From Psychrobacter sp. Choline-02u-9 (GTDB taxonomy: Bacteria; Pseudomonadota; Gammaproteobacteria; Pseudomonadales; Moraxellaceae): a stretch of 64,000 nt of DNA. Shown one piece after another: positions 29,270-39,082 of this stretch. The DNA lies in contig NZ_PJBF01000050.1 in the NCBI RefSeq assembly GCF_002836505.1, positions 1 through 64,000 on the forward strand, read 5' to 3'. The position numbers and the translations under genes were made by a program. The stretch's first letter is position 1. Each line of letters opens with the position of its first letter. The notes beneath the pieces were generated by a model, which did no database searches, was not told the DNA's origin, and saw only the letters and a list, made by a program, of their open reading frames with translations.

Positions 29270-30202
29270 TTACTGAAACTCTTTTAACGTTTGCTCATAT
29301 TTGGCAATCTGCTCGTCGTATCCTTCGATGGTTTCATTAAACTTAGCCATCAAAGCTTCAAACTCTTGTTGCTGCTTCTGTTTCATTTGCTGCATATCAA
29401 CCACTTGCTGAGCTTCTATTTGTTCCCATACCTGATGCTGAATAATTAAACGGGCAAGTGCCGGACTTTTTGCACTTACTCTACCAGCAATCTCTGCATG
29501 CTCAAATAACTGCGGAACCAAGGTCGCCACATTGATTAATGTATCAGAATCCTCTGCGCTCAGCGGTGTAGTCACCGGTTGATACAAGGCATCCATGGTT
29601 TGCTGATAGCGCTCTATGATTTGATCCTCGGTCAACATAACAGGTTTACGCGGCTCAAGACTGATGCGTTTCAAAACTTTTAAATCACGCTCACCAACTT
29701 CAGTGCTAGTATTGACATCTACCTCTGCATTTACATTTGGATCACTGTCTATCGCGTCAATATCGATATTCGATGACGCCACTTCTGCAGAACTGGTAGC
29801 AGTAGTATTCGCAATGGGAGCGGTATCATCGGTCGCTACTTCGTTATTACTATCTGTATTTTCATTATTATTAGTATTCAGTAATAAAAGCTCCTCACTG
29901 TCTGACGCATCTGCCGCTTGCAATGACTCATATTCCGCTTGTAATCGTCTCTGTAAACTCTGCGCCTGTGCGACATATATCGGCTGAAATTGTTTTATGC
30001 GCGCAGCAGCTGAGTCACTTTTTGGCATAGGCTGACTGTCTTCTACGCTTGTTTTTTCACTGGTTTGACTGTCATCAGCTACAGGCAATGTTTCAGACTG
30101 CTGACAACCTGTCAAAAACAATACTCCTGACAGTGCGGCTACAAGCAAGGTCGGTGGATATCGAGTATCAACATTAGGCTTTACTGACAAAAATTTAAAC
30201 AT
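29270..30202 (-). CDS. Putative lipoprotein with acidic linker and coiled-coil C-terminus
   Basis: About 310 residues. A signal peptide ending in the lipobox LTGC (VAALSGVLFLTGCQQ) predicts an outer- or inner-membrane lipoprotein. The middle (residues 35-175) is Ser/Asp/Asn-rich and disordered-looking, with runs such as NTNNNENTDSNNE. The C-terminus is helical and ends in a Gln/Lys/Glu coiled coil (QVVDMQQMKQKQQQEF). The ATG at 30202 (MFKFLS) has AAGGA upstream and is preferred to one at 30229. Family and function are not recognised. Confidence 0.7.
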   Translation of the reverse strand: MFKFLSVKPNVDTRYPPTLLVAALSGVLFLTGCQQSETLPVADDSQTSEKTSVEDSQPMPKSDSAAARIKQFQPIYVAQAQSLQRRLQAEYESLQAADASDSEELLLLNTNNNENTDSNNEVATDDTAPIANTTATSSAEVASSNIDIDAIDSDPNVNAEVDVNTSTEVGERDLKVLKRISLEPRKPVMLTEDQIIERYQQTMDALYQPVTTPLSAEDSDTLINVATLVPQLFEHAEIAGRVSAKSPALARLIIQHQVWEQIEAQQVVDMQQMKQKQQQEFEALMAKFNETIEGYDEQIAKYEQTLKEFQ

Positions 30203-30420
30203 GAGAGTATATATCCTTTGGTAAAGCAAAATTATAAAAGGGTAAGTTACAATTGCGGTTCATTATTCTTTGATTTTTAGCGACACAGTTGACTGTTAAA
30301 TCGTTCAACTTACTTATCCAATATTTATCCGACTGACCTGTATCTCAATTGCTATATAGTTTAATTGTTCTATAGTTCGGTTATGCTTATCACAGCCAAG
30401 CTTAATCTTATTCTTTAAAA

Positions 30421-30951
30421 TTAGATGATTGATGGATTATCAGTATTTTTTGCCTTAATAGGCTGCTCTGTCAAAAATGGAATACAAGCTTCCCACTCTT
30501 GGCAGTTCTGACCACGATGACGACGTACAAAATAGTCTTGAACCATGCGTGCCTGCTGCTCAATACCATACTTAAAAAATGATTTGCCTGTTTCTAACAC
30601 GTAGTCGTATTTTCGGTTGATTATCGCTCCGCGTACCACTTTTAAGCCTTGCTGTAACTGCCATACGTGCGTTAGCTCATGTATAAGCCAGCTTTGTTTG
30701 CTCAATGGAGTTTCGCTAAAATCCGTAATCCAATCGACTGAATTAAAGTAAATATTGCCATTAGGACTAACGGCATAATGTTTTAGTACCCACCATGCTG
30801 TCTTTAACTGCACTTCGTCGAGTTTGATACTATTACCAAATACTGAATGCGCCAACGCTATCTCGCCAGCTGTCAGATAACGTGACTGCTGCTTGCCTGT
30901 ATCACTACGCAAGTAGCGATTGAATAAGCGTTTAAGAGTCAGTTCAGACAT
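30421..30951 (-). CDS. HExxH zincin-like protein of unknown function
   Basis: A 176-residue protein without a signal peptide. The sequence LIHELTHVWQLQQGL near residue 88 gives the zinc-binding HExxH motif of metallopeptidases. EQQARMVQDYF about 45 residues later could supply the third ligand (Glu). The same HELTHVWQ style occurs in small proteins annotated as Vgr-related in related bacteria, but no secretion genes lie nearby. Single gene, divergent from rarA. Confidence 0.6.
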   Translation of the reverse strand: MSELTLKRLFNRYLRSDTGKQQSRYLTAGEIALAHSVFGNSIKLDEVQLKTAWWVLKHYAVSPNGNIYFNSVDWITDFSETPLSKQSWLIHELTHVWQLQQGLKVVRGAIINRKYDYVLETGKSFFKYGIEQQARMVQDYFVRRHRGQNCQEWEACIPFLTEQPIKAKNTDNPSII

Positions 30952-31402
30952 CGTTAATGCAATACCTCATACTTGATAAGCCATTTTTAGTGTTTAATAT
31001 TTAATAGTTAACAGTCGTGATTGACCAGCCTTTGCCATCGATACGGTAAAACTGTTAATAGTAGAGCCGTTAATATAGGTAAATGATGAAAACTAAAGTG
31101 CTCGGGACACAAGCTATACGCTTAGTTAGCTTTCATTAACATATTTTTGCGTTAATCTAGCGCGTATGACTTATAACAAGTACCCTCCTTATAAACTAGC
31201 CTACTTCTACTGCTAATGTCTAATACTCATTGCTATTATAAAATTGCTGCGAAAATCATGCCAAACGTATACGAGTGTTAAAATCCAATGAGAATGGTGG
31301 AGTTAGCCTAGTATGCTGTTATTTAAATTTAACTATAAAGACCTTGCCGTTACTACCTTTGCAGCTAGTAAATAGCTTTTTCATTTTTCGATAGAGAGTC
31401 TT
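30952..31402. other. Intergenic region between the HExxH gene and rarA
   Basis: About 450 AT-rich bases between divergent genes. GAGAGTC at 31394-31400 is a plausible rarA ribosome site. No further feature seen. Confidence 0.4.
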
Positions 31403-32692
31403 ATGTCACCTAACTTCCATGCCGATACCCCACTTGCTCAGCGTATGCGCCCTACTTCTCTTACCGATATTATTGGTCAAGAGCACTTGCTGGCAACTGG
31501 TGCACCGCTACGACGCTTGGTAGAGCAAGGGCATCTGCCATCTATTATCCTGCACGGTGAAGCAGGTATTGGCAAAACAACCATTGCGATGTTGTTAGCT
31601 GATGCCGTTAATCGACCTTTTCATGCGCTCTCCGCATTAAATACTGGTGTCAAACAGTTACGTGAAGTTTTAGATAATAAAGACTCACTGGCATTTGAGT
31701 CACCTGTAGTCTTCATCGATGAGATTCATCGCTTTAATAAAGCACAGCAAGATGCACTATTGGGCGCAGTAGAGTCTGGTGATATTACTTTAATTGGCGC
31801 TACCACTGAAAACCCATCATTTAGTGTCAACAACGCTCTACTATCACGTTGCCAAGTTTATCGTTTAGAGCCGTTAACACCTGAGCAGATAAGTACCGTG
31901 CTGCAACGAGCACTCTCGGAAGACAATATACTCAAAAAGTTGACCGTCGATTTACAAGCAAAAGATACCATCAGCCAGCTGGCCCATGGTGATGCTCGAA
32001 AAGCGCTAAATTTATTAGAGTTAGCCATTCAAACAACTGATGCCAAGCAGTCGCTAGTGATTATCGATGATGAATTGGTCAGCCGAGTGGCACAAACTGC
32101 TTTGGTAAGATATGACAAAGATGGTGAGCAGCATTACGATATTATTTCAGCGATGATAAAGTCCGTCCGTGGCTCAGATCCAGATGCGGCATTGTATTGG
32201 ATGGCACGTATGCTCGTAGGCGGCGAACCTGCTGATTTTATTGCGCGGCGATTGGTGATTTTGGCCAGTGAAGATATCGGTAATGCCAATCCTAATGCCT
32301 TACTCCTAGCTGATGCGGCATTACGTAGTGTGCAATCTATCGGTATGCCAGAAGCGCGTATTATTTTAGGTCAAGTTGTGGTGTATCTAGCGACCAGTGC
32401 CAAGAGTAATAGCACTTATAAAGCAATCAATGCTGCGATGGCGTTGGCTGAAAAAGATGCCTCACCTGTACCGCTACACTTGCGCAATGGCGTGACCAAA
32501 TTGATGCGTAGTCAAGGCTACGGTCAAGGTTATGCTTATCCGCACGATTATCCTAACCATTACTATCCTCAAAGCTACTTACCAGATAATTTGGTTGGTA
32601 CCAGTTTCTACGAGTTTGCAGATAATCAACGTGAGCAGCACAGTAAGCAATTTATGGATTGGTTAAAAAACCAAGCAGCGAGCAATGATTAA
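31403..32692 (+). CDS. rarA: Replication-associated recombination protein A (AAA+ ATPase)
   Basis: Clamp-loader-like ATPase (RarA/MgsA, Mgs1/WRNIP1 family) acting at stalled replication forks. [20 protein letters not shown] is the family start; Walker [14 protein letters not shown]; Walker [20 protein letters not shown]; sensor 1 [20 protein letters not shown]. The C-terminus has the tetramerisation region with [19 protein letters not shown] and [12 protein letters not shown]. It is full length (429 aa). Confidence 0.95.
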   Translation: MSPNFHADTPLAQRMRPTSLTDIIGQEHLLATGAPLRRLVEQGHLPSIILHGEAGIGKTTIAMLLADAVNRPFHALSALNTGVKQLREVLDNKDSLAFESPVVFIDEIHRFNKAQQDALLGAVESGDITLIGATTENPSFSVNNALLSRCQVYRLEPLTPEQISTVLQRALSEDNILKKLTVDLQAKDTISQLAHGDARKALNLLELAIQTTDAKQSLVIIDDELVSRVAQTALVRYDKDGEQHYDIISAMIKSVRGSDPDAALYWMARMLVGGEPADFIARRLVILASEDIGNANPNALLLADAALRSVQSIGMPEARIILGQVVVYLATSAKSNSTYKAINAAMALAEKDASPVPLHLRNGVTKLMRSQGYGQGYAYPHDYPNHYYPQSYLPDNLVGTSFYEFADNQREQHSKQFMDWLKNQAASND

Positions 32693-33079
32693 CTGCGATA
32701 TAGATTAATAAAAATATAACGCACAGATTTATGAGTCAGTTTTAATGTTCATTGATAATATTTATGACTATTTTTGACATACTGAACGATATAGTGGGAA
32801 GATGGCGCAGCACGTGACGCTGAAAAGCGTTAAAATAACCTCATAATGATATATACAAGCAATTAAGCAAGTTACTTTTATATCAAATGATATTGCTTAT
32901 AGCGCGATTTACTTGACCGTAGTAGCGCTTTACTTGACCGTAGTAGCGCTTTACTTGACCGTAGTAGCGCTTTGCTTGACCGTAACAGCGCTTTGTATTA
33001 CCTACTGCTACAATAAGCAGATAGAGCCCTATATTCCAAATGACACCTATTTATAAGTAATAAAATATTGAGATTTACT
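32693..33079. other. rarA–ribB intergenic region
   Basis: About 390 bp. It holds the tandem repeat at 32901-32996. No FMN riboswitch (RFN) consensus is visible upstream of ribB. GAG eight bases before 33080 is the likely ribosome site. Confidence 0.45.
32901..32996. repeat. 21-bp tandem repeat upstream of ribB
   Basis: Units begin at 32901, 32924, 32945, 32966 and 32987. The second and third are identical (AGCGCTTTACTTGACCGTAG plus T), the fourth has three changes, and the first and last are degenerate. Each full copy contains TTGACC. Confidence 0.85.
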
Positions 33080-34192
33080 ATGAGTTTAAATGCAATCCCT
33101 GAGATTATCGAAGACATTCGTGCTGGAAAAATGGTCATCTTGATGGATGATGAAGACCGCGAAAATGAAGGTGATATCATCATGGCAGCGACGCATGTGC
33201 GCCCTGAAGATATTAACTTTATGATTACTCACGCGCGTGGTCTTGTTTGTTTGACCTTATCACAAGCACGTTGCCAGCAATTGGCACTGCCACTAATGTC
33301 AGATCGTAACGAGGCAAAGTTTAGCACCAACTTTACTGTTTCAATTGAAGCGGCTGAAGGCGTCACTACGGGTATTTCTGCTGGTGATCGTGCACGTACT
33401 ATTCAGGCAGCGGTATCTTCATCAGCAAAGCCTGAAGACATCGTTCAGCCTGGACATATTTTTCCAATTATGGCCCAAAACGGTGGTGTTCTTCACCGTG
33501 CAGGCCATACAGAAGCGGGTTGTGATTTAGCACGTTTAGCAGGTCTAGAGCCTGCAGCGGTGATTGTAGAGATTATCAATGCAGATGGTACGATGGCGCG
33601 CCGTGACGACCTTGAAATATTTGCAAAAGAGCATGACATCAAGATAGGCACGATTGCTGACCTTATCAATTATCGTATCGCGAATGAGCAAACGGTAGAA
33701 GAGATTGAGTCACATCCGTTTGAAACTGAACACGGTACTTTTACGCTACATCGCTTCCGTGAGTTTGGCGCTGAAGAAACACATTTAGCCTTGGTAAAAG
33801 GTGATGTCAGCGAAGGCGTCAGCACTGTACGTGTACACGGTTTCCACCCATTACGCGATTTGTTTGCAGCTAAAAATGATATGACTGGCCGTAGTGGCTG
33901 GAGCGTACAGTCAGCACTAGAAGAAATCAGTGCTTCAGATCGCGGTGTGCTGGTATGGATTGGTAGCAATCAGCCAGTTGATTTGGGAGATGCGTTGGAT
34001 AAAGCCGCGGACAACGAGTCGCAATCAACCATCACGCAACAGCCATATCGTAGCATCGGTGTTGGTGCACAGATATTACGTCATTTAGGTGTCCGTGATA
34101 TGCGCTTATTATCATCGCCAATGAAGTTTTTTGCATTGTCAGGTTTTGATCTAAATGTGGTTGATTTTGTTCATGCGCCGCAACAAGACTAA
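33080..34192 (+). CDS. ribB: 3,4-Dihydroxy-2-butanone-4-phosphate synthase with degenerate RibA domain
   Basis: Residues 1-200 are RibB, making the four-carbon riboflavin precursor from ribulose 5-phosphate: MVILMDDEDRENEGDI, TTGISAGDRARTI and GHTEAGCDLARLAGL carry the acidic and histidine active-site residues. Residues 205-370 align with GTP cyclohydrolase II, but VRVHGFHPLRDLFAAKND lacks the three zinc cysteines, so this half is probably inactive for RibA chemistry. Such RibB–RibA-like fusions are known in gammaproteobacteria. Start chosen at 33080 (MSLNAIPEII) rather than the upstream frame opening at 33068. Confidence 0.93.
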   Translation: MSLNAIPEIIEDIRAGKMVILMDDEDRENEGDIIMAATHVRPEDINFMITHARGLVCLTLSQARCQQLALPLMSDRNEAKFSTNFTVSIEAAEGVTTGISAGDRARTIQAAVSSSAKPEDIVQPGHIFPIMAQNGGVLHRAGHTEAGCDLARLAGLEPAAVIVEIINADGTMARRDDLEIFAKEHDIKIGTIADLINYRIANEQTVEEIESHPFETEHGTFTLHRFREFGAEETHLALVKGDVSEGVSTVRVHGFHPLRDLFAAKNDMTGRSGWSVQSALEEISASDRGVLVWIGSNQPVDLGDALDKAADNESQSTITQQPYRSIGVGAQILRHLGVRDMRLLSSPMKFFALSGFDLNVVDFVHAPQQD

Positions 34193-34230
34193 AAACTGTT
34201 TAAGAGATTAGTTGAAGAATGAGTTATAGA

Positions 34231-34267
34231 AAAGGCACGCTGACATTATGTTAGCGTGCCTTTTTTT
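34231..34267 (+). terminator. Intrinsic terminator after ribB
   Basis: AAAGGCACGCT and AGCGTGCCTTT pair around a short loop, followed by seven Ts. Confidence 0.9.
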
Positions 34268-34334
34268 GTTTTTAGCTTTTAATTCAAGATAACTTTTTTC
34301 AAGAAATGAACAATCGACTCACATAGGAACCAAC

Positions 34335-34826
34335 CTAAAGCTTAGGCGTATGACCAAACTTGGCTTCCAGTGCTAGCAGCTGTTGACGCTCTGCTGCCGT
34401 CCATGGCAATTTACCTTTTCCCTCACTATCCAGACGCACTACCACAGCCTCTGCTGTAGCAACTATAATCTCTTGTGCGATACTATAGTAACTATATTCC
34501 ATCGCCATACTTGTATTGCCTAAACGCTTACAACGAACTCCTAATAATAATGTATCAGGATAAGTGACTGGGCGTAAATACTGGCAGCTAGACTGGGCTA
34601 AAACAGTGACCATACTGCCATCAAACATACCTAGCGCATGCAAATAACTAATACGCGCTGACTCAGCGTAACGATAGTAAACCACATTGTTCAGGTGATT
34701 GAAGGCATCCATCTCTCCCCACTGTATCGGCTGATGATGAATAACAGGATAATGAGCTAGTAATTCAGGGCGGTGTTCGTTTGCTGCATCAGATATAGAT
34801 GTTGAGCTTTCATTAGAATGGGTCAT
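34335..34826 (-). CDS. Acyl-CoA thioesterase, 4-hydroxybenzoyl-CoA thioesterase family
   Basis: A 163-residue hot-dog fold protein. WGEMDAFNHLNNVVYYRYAE is the family signature with the catalytic Asp replaced into the usual D-x-F-x-H-x-N pattern (residues 38-46). AAGGTAA precedes the ATG. It lies downstream of the hem genes on the same strand. Substrate chain length cannot be read. Confidence 0.85.
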   Translation of the reverse strand: MTHSNESSTSISDAANEHRPELLAHYPVIHHQPIQWGEMDAFNHLNNVVYYRYAESARISYLHALGMFDGSMVTVLAQSSCQYLRPVTYPDTLLLGVRCKRLGNTSMAMEYSYYSIAQEIIVATAEAVVVRLDSEGKGKLPWTAAERQQLLALEAKFGHTPKL

Positions 34827-34878
34827 TGCTTACCTTACGTTTTATATTTTCTGTATTAACTCTTGTGACTAACTCTCT

Positions 34879-35913
34879 TTAGCGTTGCGGCTTGTCTAAA
34901 ATTTCTGTCGTCAATAATGGCGTTGGTTTGGGTGCATGAGCAATCAACTGATTTAGCCATACAATTACTTCTGGTATGTCACTCGGTGCTTTCATTGTCT
35001 CAAGATTACTTTGACCATCGATTGGTTTTTTATCTGCTTGTACAATGCCAATCGCACCAGCTTGTGCTGACTTTTTATTATCGCTAGTTGAAGCCTTAGG
35101 CACCAACGTTTTTAACTGTTTGCGTGCTTGCGTCAAATAGCTGACAAGTTGATCCTGCTTACGCATATTGCTGGCTTGGCTTGCTAAATTCAACGTCATG
35201 ATGACTTCATGGATAGTGAGCTGACGACGCGTTAAATTTGTATCACTAGCCGCTGAATTATCAGCAACATTGGTTGCTTTGAGTTGCTGTTTATTTTCAG
35301 TAGCTGCATCTACCAGCTCTCGACGCTGTAAATCCGTACCTTCATAACTGCCAAGACGCTCATGACTATGCAAAAACTCCTGAATGTTTTGAATCGCCAG
35401 ATTTTGTATTTGCCACGGGCTTGGCTGCGAGCTTTGCGCCTGGAGACGCTCAATATCTTTAATCAAACTTTGCTTTATAACGATGGTTAGCGCAGGTGCA
35501 ATTTCATTACTGCTTTGCGATAACTGCCAATGTAGACCTCGCAATAACTCAATCGCGGCACTGTCATTACTATCCGCCAACAGTCTATCAGCAGCTTTGA
35601 TTTGGATACGCAACAGGTCCAACTGATTCTGCGCCTGGCTACTCGCTTTCACTCTAGGTTCTGGCAGCGTCTGCTGACTCATAGCAAATAGACGATCGTC
35701 CATTTCGTTTAATCGACTGATTACTTGCTCATTGCTCTGCAAACGATCGTTGACACTATGCTGAAAGCGCTGCTGACTAATATATAGCCACAATAATGCA
35801 GCGATCAGTAATAAGATAACCAGCCATTGCATCCGTAGCAGCAAAATATTTGCTTGCCGGCGCTGCTGAACAGTAGAAGGATCCTTAGATAAGGACTCAG
35901 AATTCATTGACAT
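34879..35913 (-). CDS. hemX: HemX-like membrane protein
   Basis: 344 residues: one transmembrane helix (WLVILLLIAALLWLYI, residues 30-45), then a coiled coil (QRFQHSVNDRLQSNEQVISR) and a largely helical Gln-rich domain outside the cytoplasm. Length, topology and position after hemD fit HemX, a protein often called uroporphyrinogen-III methyltransferase-like but without methyltransferase motifs. Role in heme synthesis is inferred from context. Start could also be the ATG at 35907. Confidence 0.75.
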   Translation of the reverse strand: MSMNSESLSKDPSTVQQRRQANILLLRMQWLVILLLIAALLWLYISQQRFQHSVNDRLQSNEQVISRLNEMDDRLFAMSQQTLPEPRVKASSQAQNQLDLLRIQIKAADRLLADSNDSAAIELLRGLHWQLSQSSNEIAPALTIVIKQSLIKDIERLQAQSSQPSPWQIQNLAIQNIQEFLHSHERLGSYEGTDLQRRELVDAATENKQQLKATNVADNSAASDTNLTRRQLTIHEVIMTLNLASQASNMRKQDQLVSYLTQARKQLKTLVPKASTSDNKKSAQAGAIGIVQADKKPIDGQSNLETMKAPSDIPEVIVWLNQLIAHAPKPTPLLTTEILDKPQR

Positions 35914-35973
35914 AAGGCAGTACCGTTATTGGTATAGATAAACATGTTTAAAGCAAATGAGAAGTTTTAGGTA

Positions 35974-36972
35974 TTATATTTTGGAATTAATAGCTGAGAG
36001 AATCGTATCTGGCGATAAATCCTCTACTCGCCAGTAGCTCAACTGCTGTGCGACAACCATATTGGCAAGACGCTCCCCTAATACAACGTAAGAAAAATCT
36101 TTTAGAGTAAGCGATAGACGCTGTGTTGTATCAGTCACTGCATCAGAATTTTGCTCTTTGTTTATTATCTTTGATTGGCCATCATTTACGATATTTGACC
36201 AATGCTCAAAAGCCGCCGCACTGCTGATTACGACAATTGGCTTTGGCTGCTTTGGTAGGGCAATATCTGACGTAGTACTATGAGTAAGAAAATCTTGTTG
36301 CCACTGCTGATACTCAGCTATTGCATCGATAGGCATTGTACGCTCGTACCAAGCAATACTATCGATATGTACACCGCGCGCCTGTAATGTATCAACCAAT
36401 AATCGACGTCCACCAAGCCCGCGCCATATCAGCAATTTATCGCCTGCTTGTAAGCTATCGATTTCAGGCATTGCTAGCATACCTTCGTTATTGGCCGTCT
36501 CAGGCTGAAGTATTTGATAGTTTGTTGTATCTATACGCACCTGACTGAACTCTGCCGCTGTTGCTTCACCAACCGCAACCAGAGGACTAGGTAATGATAA
36601 ACCTTCTGACAATCTCTGCGCATAACTGTCTGTCGTTTTGTATTCGCACTCTTTAAATTCATTTTCAAGTGACTGCCAAGCGACTAGCCCTGAAGCCGCC
36701 GCAGTTGGACTGACGATAACAAGCGCTTTGTACTTCCCCGCCAGCCACCGATGCATTAATGCAATATCTAGATCAGTTGTTGGACGTGGTCGTAGCGTCA
36801 ACATTGGCATCTCAACCACTGTCAATCCTGCCGCTTGCAAATGCTGCGTCAACGGTGCTGCTCGCTCTACTGGGCGAGTATTAATGACAATTTGCGGCAT
36901 TACTTTTGACTTATCATTAGCATAATTCTTATGAGAAGTTACGTATGTAGACTGAGTTGGCATTGATGACAT
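35974..36972 (-). CDS. hemD: Uroporphyrinogen-III synthase
   Basis: Cyclises hydroxymethylbilane to uroporphyrinogen III. The protein proper begins PQIVINTRPVERAAPLTQHL; VEMPMLTLRPRP, VSPTAAASGL and IWRGLGGRRLLVDTL follow, and the second domain has VVISSAAAFEHW. The sequence diverges strongly, as is usual for HemD. The reading frame starts at 36972, but the ATG at 36900 matches other HemD N-termini; neither has a strong ribosome site. Downstream of hemC. Confidence 0.85.
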   Translation of the reverse strand: MSSMPTQSTYVTSHKNYANDKSKVMPQIVINTRPVERAAPLTQHLQAAGLTVVEMPMLTLRPRPTTDLDIALMHRWLAGKYKALVIVSPTAAASGLVAWQSLENEFKECEYKTTDSYAQRLSEGLSLPSPLVAVGEATAAEFSQVRIDTTNYQILQPETANNEGMLAMPEIDSLQAGDKLLIWRGLGGRRLLVDTLQARGVHIDSIAWYERTMPIDAIAEYQQWQQDFLTHSTTSDIALPKQPKPIVVISSAAAFEHWSNIVNDGQSKIINKEQNSDAVTDTTQRLSLTLKDFSYVVLGERLANMVVAQQLSYWRVEDLSPDTILSAINSKI

Positions 36973-37014
36973 CGATATACCATGACAAAAACGAATGAAA
37001 AAGGCTTAAGTATA

Positions 37015-37041
37015 TAAAAATGGCTGATGCTTAGATCAGCC
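37015..37041 (-). terminator. Terminator-like hairpin between hemC and hemD
   Basis: GGCTGAT (37022-37028) and ATCAGCC (37035-37041) with a six-base loop, followed on the minus strand by ATTTTTAT. It implies attenuation before hemD or a separate hemD promoter. Confidence 0.65.
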
Positions 37042-37081
37042 TATCTTACGGTTAATCCAACCTATAGCGACTGTACTTTTA

Positions 37082-38116
37082 CTACTCAGGCTGATAGATC
37101 GCTGACAAAATAGCGCCTGCACCATCGGCAAGTAGCATTTCTGCGACATCGATACCCAGTTGGTTGGCTTGGGATTCTTGCTCAGCTTGTGTCCCAACCA
37201 ACGTAGCTCGTTTGTCTGCCTTCAACAATTCGCTACCATCGGCCTGACCCACTCGACCGCGTAGCCATAGCACATTCCCGCTGTCGTTATTGCCGTTATC
37301 ACCATTGTTATCATTATTAACGCTGGTTTCTTCAGCTGTCTGCAGAACTGCATAAGCGGCGATCGGTACTTGGCAGCCGCCCTCTAAATGACGGTTCAGA
37401 GCACGCTCAGCGATAAGTCGAATACGGGCTTTGTCATCATTGAGTGGTGCAAGTAATTTAAGGACTTCTTCATCGCCTTCACGGCATTCGATTGCTAAGG
37501 CACCTTGCCCAACTGCAGGCAAGCAAGCTGCGATATCAAGCTCACCGCGTATTCTCTCGTCTAGCTCAATACGCTGCAAGCCGCTCGTTGCCAGAATAAT
37601 GGCATCGTATTCACCAGCATCTAGCTTGCCCAAACGAGTGCCGACATTGCCGCGCAACGTTTTGATTTGCAGGTCAGGACGATAGGCTTTGATTTGGCAT
37701 TGACGACGTAAACTTGATGTCCCAACGACTGCACCTTGTGGTAGCTCATCAATACTATTATAAGTGTTTGATACAAAGGCATCTGTTGGTGAGGCGCGTT
37801 TACAGTAGACGCCTAATGTGAGGCCTTCGGGAAGCTGCATCGGTACATCTTTTAGCGAGTGCACTGCTATATCTGCTTGTTTGTCATACAGCGCTTGCTC
37901 AAGCTCTTTTACAAACAATCCTTTGCCACCGATTTTGGCCAAAGGTGTATCCAAAATCTTGTCACCCTTAGTGACAATTTTTAGTAAATTAATCGTCAGA
38001 TCAGGATACAACGCCAATAAACGATCACGAATATGCTCAGCCTGCCATAGGGCTAAAGGACTTTGACGTGTAGCGATATTTAGAGTAGTCAAAACAGGTT
38101 GCTGCGAATTGCTCAT
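37082..38116 (-). CDS. hemC: Porphobilinogen deaminase (hydroxymethylbilane synthase)
   Basis: Polymerises four porphobilinogens. Motifs: [61 protein letters not shown] and [15 protein letters not shown], which holds the dipyrromethane-cofactor cysteine. An Asn/Asp/Gly-rich insert (residues about 268-284 from the chosen start) lies in domain 3. The frame is open to 38230, but the ATG at 38116 (MSNSQQPV, 344 aa) has GAGG six bases upstream and is chosen. Confidence 0.95.
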   Translation of the reverse strand: MSNSQQPVLTTLNIATRQSPLALWQAEHIRDRLLALYPDLTINLLKIVTKGDKILDTPLAKIGGKGLFVKELEQALYDKQADIAVHSLKDVPMQLPEGLTLGVYCKRASPTDAFVSNTYNSIDELPQGAVVGTSSLRRQCQIKAYRPDLQIKTLRGNVGTRLGKLDAGEYDAIILATSGLQRIELDERIRGELDIAACLPAVGQGALAIECREGDEEVLKLLAPLNDDKARIRLIAERALNRHLEGGCQVPIAAYAVLQTAEETSVNNDNNGDNGNNDSGNVLWLRGRVGQADGSELLKADKRATLVGTQAEQESQANQLGIDVAEMLLADGAGAILSAIYQPE

Positions 38117-38270
38117 AAAGGGCCTCAATAAGTTCGATACTAATACTATAGTGGCTATAGTCCCTATGTCAGTACTATTCGTATTTATACTGAATAATAT
38201 CGATATTACTCGATAGGGTAAATTTGCCAAAGCATAGGCGACTCAAATGATTAATAGTAGATGCTGACGC

Positions 38271-38304
38271 AAAAAAATACCCCTATTTAAGCATAAATAA
38301 GGGT
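38271..38304 (-). terminator. Intrinsic terminator after algR
   Basis: Minus-strand stem ACCCTTATTTA / TAAATAGGGGT (one G-U pair) with a four-base loop and seven Ts. It separates algR from hemC. Confidence 0.85.
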
Positions 38305-38344
38305 TTGATGATATGGAATGATTGGTCGCTATCAGGACAGCCTA

Positions 38345-39082
38345 TCACATGCTTTGGATTTTATCACGTAAGGCAGGTAAGTGACGACGACTGACCGCTA
38401 GCGTCTCATCAATACCTTTAAAACGTATCTGATACTGGCCTGCATCTAGAGTTTCTAAAAAGTCCAAATAACTAAGGTTGATGATGGCATTGCGATGTAC
38501 TCGGAACAGACGATCATCAAATTCTTGCTCTAACTCTTTTAGCGTTTCATCAATCAATACCATGCCATCTTTGTGACGTACTTTGACGTATTTTTGATCT
38601 GCTGCAAAATAGTAGATATCTTTTAGCTTAATCAATTCAACACCGCGATGCGTACGAGCAGCGATATGTTCACGTATCGGACGTGCTGTCGGGTCTTCAA
38701 GCTTGCGAATTTCGTTTAGTTGAGCAGCATTTAGATTCTTCGCTTTGTTTAATGCCTCTAGTAGCTCATCTTTGTTTGCAGGTTTCAACAAATAGCCAAT
38801 TGCATTGGCTTTTAACGCTGCGATCGCATAATGGTCGTATGCCGTCACAAATATAATCGCTGGTGGATGCTCAAGTTTGGCAAGTTCTTGAGCACAGCGC
38901 ACGCCGTCCATTTCAGGCATTCGAATATCTAATAATATAATATCTGGCTGCTGGGTTTTTACAGCGACGATGGCTTCTGCACCTGTTGTGGCCTGAGCAA
39001 CTACCTCATGGCCTGACTCCTGTACAATTCTCACCAAGCGCTCACGCGCTAGGGGCTCATCATCACAAACTACGATACGCAT
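38345..39082 (-). CDS. algR: LytTR-family response regulator, AlgR homolog
   Basis: 245 residues. The receiver domain has acidic residues in VCDDEPLARERL, the phosphorylated Asp in IILLDIRMPEMDG near residue 53, Thr in FVTAYD and Lys in YLLKPANKDEL. The C-terminal LytTR DNA-binding domain includes DIYYFAADQKYVKVRH and RVHRNAIINLSYL. The ATG at 39082 has GGGAG upstream. Order argH–algZ–algR–hemC–hemD matches Pseudomonas, where AlgZR controls alginate and twitching motility; targets here are unknown. Confidence 0.9.
   Translation of the reverse strand: MRIVVCDDEPLARERLVRIVQESGHEVVAQATTGAEAIVAVKTQQPDIILLDIRMPEMDGVRCAQELAKLEHPPAIIFVTAYDHYAIAALKANAIGYLLKPANKDELLEALNKAKNLNAAQLNEIRKLEDPTARPIREHIAARTHRGVELIKLKDIYYFAADQKYVKVRHKDGMVLIDETLKELEQEFDDRLFRVHRNAIINLSYLDFLETLDAGQYQIRFKGIDETLAVSRRHLPALRDKIQSM

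Noticed and set aside
32693..33079. FMN riboswitch expected upstream of ribB
   Set aside because: None of the conserved RFN pieces (such as AGGGCGGGG or CCACCGGCGGT) is present.
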